Assembly: GCF_030811655.1 (NCBI RefSeq)
Contig: NZ_JAUSRE010000004.1
Location: 1 to 64,000 of the forward strand
DNA: 64,000 nucleotides
From: Pseudarthrobacter enclensis
GTDB taxonomy: Bacteria > Actinomycetota > Actinomycetes > Actinomycetales > Micrococcaceae
Direction: 5' to 3'
Each line of letters starts with the position of its first letter. The stretch's first letter is position 1. Under the pieces are notes generated by a model that was not told where the DNA came from, made no database searches, and saw only the letters and a list, made by a program, of their open reading frames with translations. The translations under genes were made by a program, and so were the position numbers. This document shows positions 61,883-64,000 of the stretch, one piece after another.

Positions 61883-64000
61883 ATGAGCGACGAAACACCC
61901 GAGATTCCCGCCCCTGAGGCCGGAGAACCGGACACCGTTCTTGAAGGCGATGTGCTGATCGACCGCGTTGAGCAGGTTGACCTGCAGACGGAAATGCAGC
62001 GTTCCTACCTGGACTACGCCATGGCCGTCATCGTGGGCCGCGCCCTCCCCGACGTCCGGGACGGGCTCAAGCCCGTGCACCGGCGCGTCCTGTACGCGAT
62101 GTTCGACGGCGGCTACCGTCCCGACCGTTCCTTCAACAAGTGCGCCCGCGTGGTGGGCGAGGTCATGGGTCAGTACCACCCCCACGGTGACACTGCCATC
62201 TACGACGCCCTGGTGCGCCTGATCCAGGACTGGACCATGCGCTACCCGCTGGCGCTGGGACAGGGCAACTTCGGTTCCCCAGGCAACGACGGTGCCGCCG
62301 CACCACGGTACACCGAAACCAAGATGGCTCCGCTGGCCATGGAGATGGTCCGCGACATCGACGAGGAAACGGTCGACTTCCAGGACAACTACGACGGCAA
62401 GAACCAGGAACCCACCATCCTGCCGGCCAGGTTCCCCAACTTGCTCGTCAACGGTTCCTCCGGCATCGCCGTGGGCATGGCCACGAACATCCCGCCGCAC
62501 AACCTCAGGGAAGTCGCCGACGGCGTGCAGTGGTACCTGGCCAACCCCGGTGCCACCCGCGAGGAACTCCTCGAGGAACTGCTGGTTCGGGTCAAGGGCC
62601 CGGACTTCCCAACCGGTGCCACCATCCTGGGACACAAGGGCATCGAGGATGCCTACCGCACCGGCCGCGGTTCGGTGACCATGCGCGCCGTGGTTGCGGT
62701 GGAGGAACTGCAGGGCCGCACCTGCCTGGTGGTCACGGAACTTCCGTACCAGGCCAACCCCGACAACCTGGCCATCAAGATCGCTGAACTGGTCAAGGAC
62801 GGCAAGATCCAGGGCATCGCCGACCTCCGCGACGAAACGTCGGGCCGCACCGGCCAGCGCCTGGTGATCGTGCTGAAGCGTGACGCCGTGCCCAAGGTGG
62901 TGCTGAACAACCTCTACAAGCACACCGAACTGCAGAGCAACTTCTCCGCCAACATGCTGGCCATCGTAGACGGCGTGCCGCGCACCCTGAGCCTTGACGC
63001 CTTCATCCGCCACTGGGTGACGCACCAGATGGACGTCATTGCGCGCCGCACCCGGTACCGGCTGCGCAAGGCCGAAGAAGAAGCCCACATCCTGCGGGCG
63101 CTCCTGAAGGCGCTGGACATGCTGGATGAGGTCATCGCCCTGATCCGTGCATCCAGCACCACCGAAGCCGCGCGGGACGGGCTCATGGAGTTGCTGGACA
63201 TCGACGAGCTCCAGGCCCGGGCCATCCTGGACATGCAGCTGCGCCGACTGGCCGCCCTGGAACGCCAGCGAATCCAGGAAAAGCATGCCGAACTCGAAGC
63301 GCTGATCACCGAATACAAGGAGATCCTGGGCTCCGAGCAGCGCCAGCGCGAAATCATCAGCACCGAGCTGGGCGAAATCGTGGACAAGCACGGCGACGAC
63401 CGGCGCACCAGGATCCTGATGGGCTACGACGGCGACATGTCCATGGAGGACCTGATCCCCGAAGAGGAGATGGTGGTCACCATCACCCGCGGCGGATACG
63501 TCAAGCGCACCCGCAGTGACAACTACCGGTCACAGCAGCGCGGCGGCAAGGGCATCAAGGGCGCCCAGCTGCGCGGCGACGACGTCGTGGAGCATTTCTT
63601 CGTCACCACCACCCACCACTGGCTCTTGTTTTTCACCAACCTGGGCCGCGTATACCGCGCCAAGGCATACGAATTGATGGAAGCCGGAAGGGACGCCAAG
63701 GGCCAGCACGTGGCCAACCTGCTGGCCTTCCAACCCGATGAACACATCGCCCAGGTGCTGGACCTGAAGGATTACCAGCAGGCGCCGTACCTGGTGCTGG
63801 CCACCAAGAGGGGGCTGGTGAAGAAGACCAGGCTTGAGGACTACGACACCAACCGTTCCGCCGGCGTGATCGCCATTAACCTGCGTGACGGCGATGAACT
63901 GGTCTCCGCCCAGCTCGTTTCGGAAACCGACGACCTCTTCCTGGTCTCCCGCAAGGGCCAGTCAATCCGGTTCACGGCTACGGACGACGCGCTGCGCCCC
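61883..64000 (+). CDS. gyrA: DNA gyrase subunit A, 3' end outside the window
   Basis: The window contains 706 codons of gyrA with no stop, so it is cut at the right edge. Gyrase A introduces negative supercoils with Gyr[24 protein letters not shown] is the classic N-terminus. [15 protein letters not shown] is the quinolone-resistance region with a threonine at residue 104 (equivalent to E. coli Ser83). RYTE holds the catalytic Tyr143. The GyrA box is [10 protein letters not shown] near residue 551. The ATG at 61883 has only a GGA-rich stretch upstream. The N-terminus has an extra, acidic, 25-residue extension. Confidence 0.96.
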   Translation, partial: MSDETPEIPAPEAGEPDTVLEGDVLIDRVEQVDLQTEMQRSYLDYAMAVIVGRALPDVRDGLKPVHRRVLYAMFDGGYRPDRSFNKCARVVGEVMGQYHPHGDTAIYDALVRLIQDWTMRYPLALGQGNFGSPGNDGAAAPRYTETKMAPLAMEMVRDIDEETVDFQDNYDGKNQEPTILPARFPNLLVNGSSGIAVGMATNIPPHNLREVADGVQWYLANPGATREELLEELLVRVKGPDFPTGATILGHKGIEDAYRTGRGSVTMRAVVAVEELQGRTCLVVTELPYQANPDNLAIKIAELVKDGKIQGIADLRDETSGRTGQRLVIVLKRDAVPKVVLNNLYKHTELQSNFSANMLAIVDGVPRTLSLDAFIRHWVTHQMDVIARRTRYRLRKAEEEAHILRALLKALDMLDEVIALIRASSTTEAARDGLMELLDIDELQARAILDMQLRRLAALERQRIQEKHAELEALITEYKEILGSEQRQREIISTELGEIVDKHGDDRRTRILMGYDGDMSMEDLIPEEEMVVTITRGGYVKRTRSDNYRSQQRGGKGIKGAQLRGDDVVEHFFVTTTHHWLLFFTNLGRVYRAKAYELMEAGRDAKGQHVANLLAFQPDEHIAQVLDLKDYQQAPYLVLATKRGLVKKTRLEDYDTNRSAGVIAINLRDGDELVSAQLVSETDDLFLVSRKGQSIRFTATDDALRP

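Noticed and set aside
61823..63391. 522-codon leftward ORF opposite gyrA
   Set aside because: Shadow of gyrA; no independent motif.
1..64000. CRISPR array, tRNA or rRNA genes
   Set aside because: No regularly spaced repeat-spacer units and no tRNA or rRNA signatures were seen on either strand; a tRNAscan and CRISPR search would settle it.

Overview
The window reads as the replication-origin region of a high-GC actinobacterium, most likely a member of the Micrococcaceae (Arthrobacter or Pseudarthrobacter type). The evidence is the gene order rpmH-rnpA-yidD-yidC-khpB-rsmG-parA-parB running left from dnaA, and dnaN-gnd-recF-DUF721-gyrB-gyrA running right from it. GC-rich codon use and frequent GTG starts agree. 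The exact genus is an inference from gene order and protein style; no database search was run.

Region 1 (1-18.7 kb) is a surface-polysaccharide locus. A rightward pair (glycosyltransferase and Wzx-like flippase) converges on an eight-gene leftward operon (12309 to 2872). That operon holds three GT2 glycosyltransferases, a large polytopic membrane protein, a secreted GH16-type glycan hydrolase, an unusual nucleotidyltransferase / P-loop kinase / methyltransferase-like fusion, and an aminoglycoside-phosphotransferase-fold kinase. A secreted PKD-domain protein is divergent from it, followed by a large ATP-dependent LuxR regulator and a NeuD-type acyltransferase that has a short leader ORF.

Region 2 (18.7-39.8 kb) is ordinary chromosomal metabolism and envelope work: M18 aminopeptidase, APC permease, an ABC exporter, a PAP2/diacylglycerol-kinase fusion with an MFS transporter and a DeoR regulator, an ABC-F ATPase, a MecA-like penicillin-binding protein, a phytoene-desaturase-like oxidoreductase, a GT87-like membrane protein, a histidine phosphatase, CCA-adding enzyme, a Nudix hydrolase and the lipid II flippase MurJ. 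MurJ is followed by a separately encoded pseudokinase-like membrane protein. An 830-bp gap at 33.9-34.8 kb holds two unrecognised short ORFs.

Region 3 (41.6-49.7 kb) is the most interesting. The thioredoxin system (trxB-trxA) has a textbook SigH/SigR-type promoter. Between the trxA terminator and the parB terminator lies about 4 kb with no credible gene. It carries six perfect parS sites and one near-match, spaced roughly every 0.8 kb. It also carries two DnaA-box clusters with the same 12-bp phasing as the boxes in the real oriC, flanking the central parS. A seventh perfect parS lies inside parA. I interpret this as a transcriptionally insulated centromere that also binds DnaA and is physically separate from oriC.

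Region 4 (49.8-64 kb) is the replication and translation core. Leftward genes are parB, parA, rsmG, khpB, yidC, yidD, rnpA and rpmH. Rightward genes are dnaA, oriC (54909-55445), dnaN, gnd, recF, a DUF721 gene, gyrB and a gyrA cut by the window end. Genes on both sides are transcribed away from oriC, so they are co-oriented with the replication forks.
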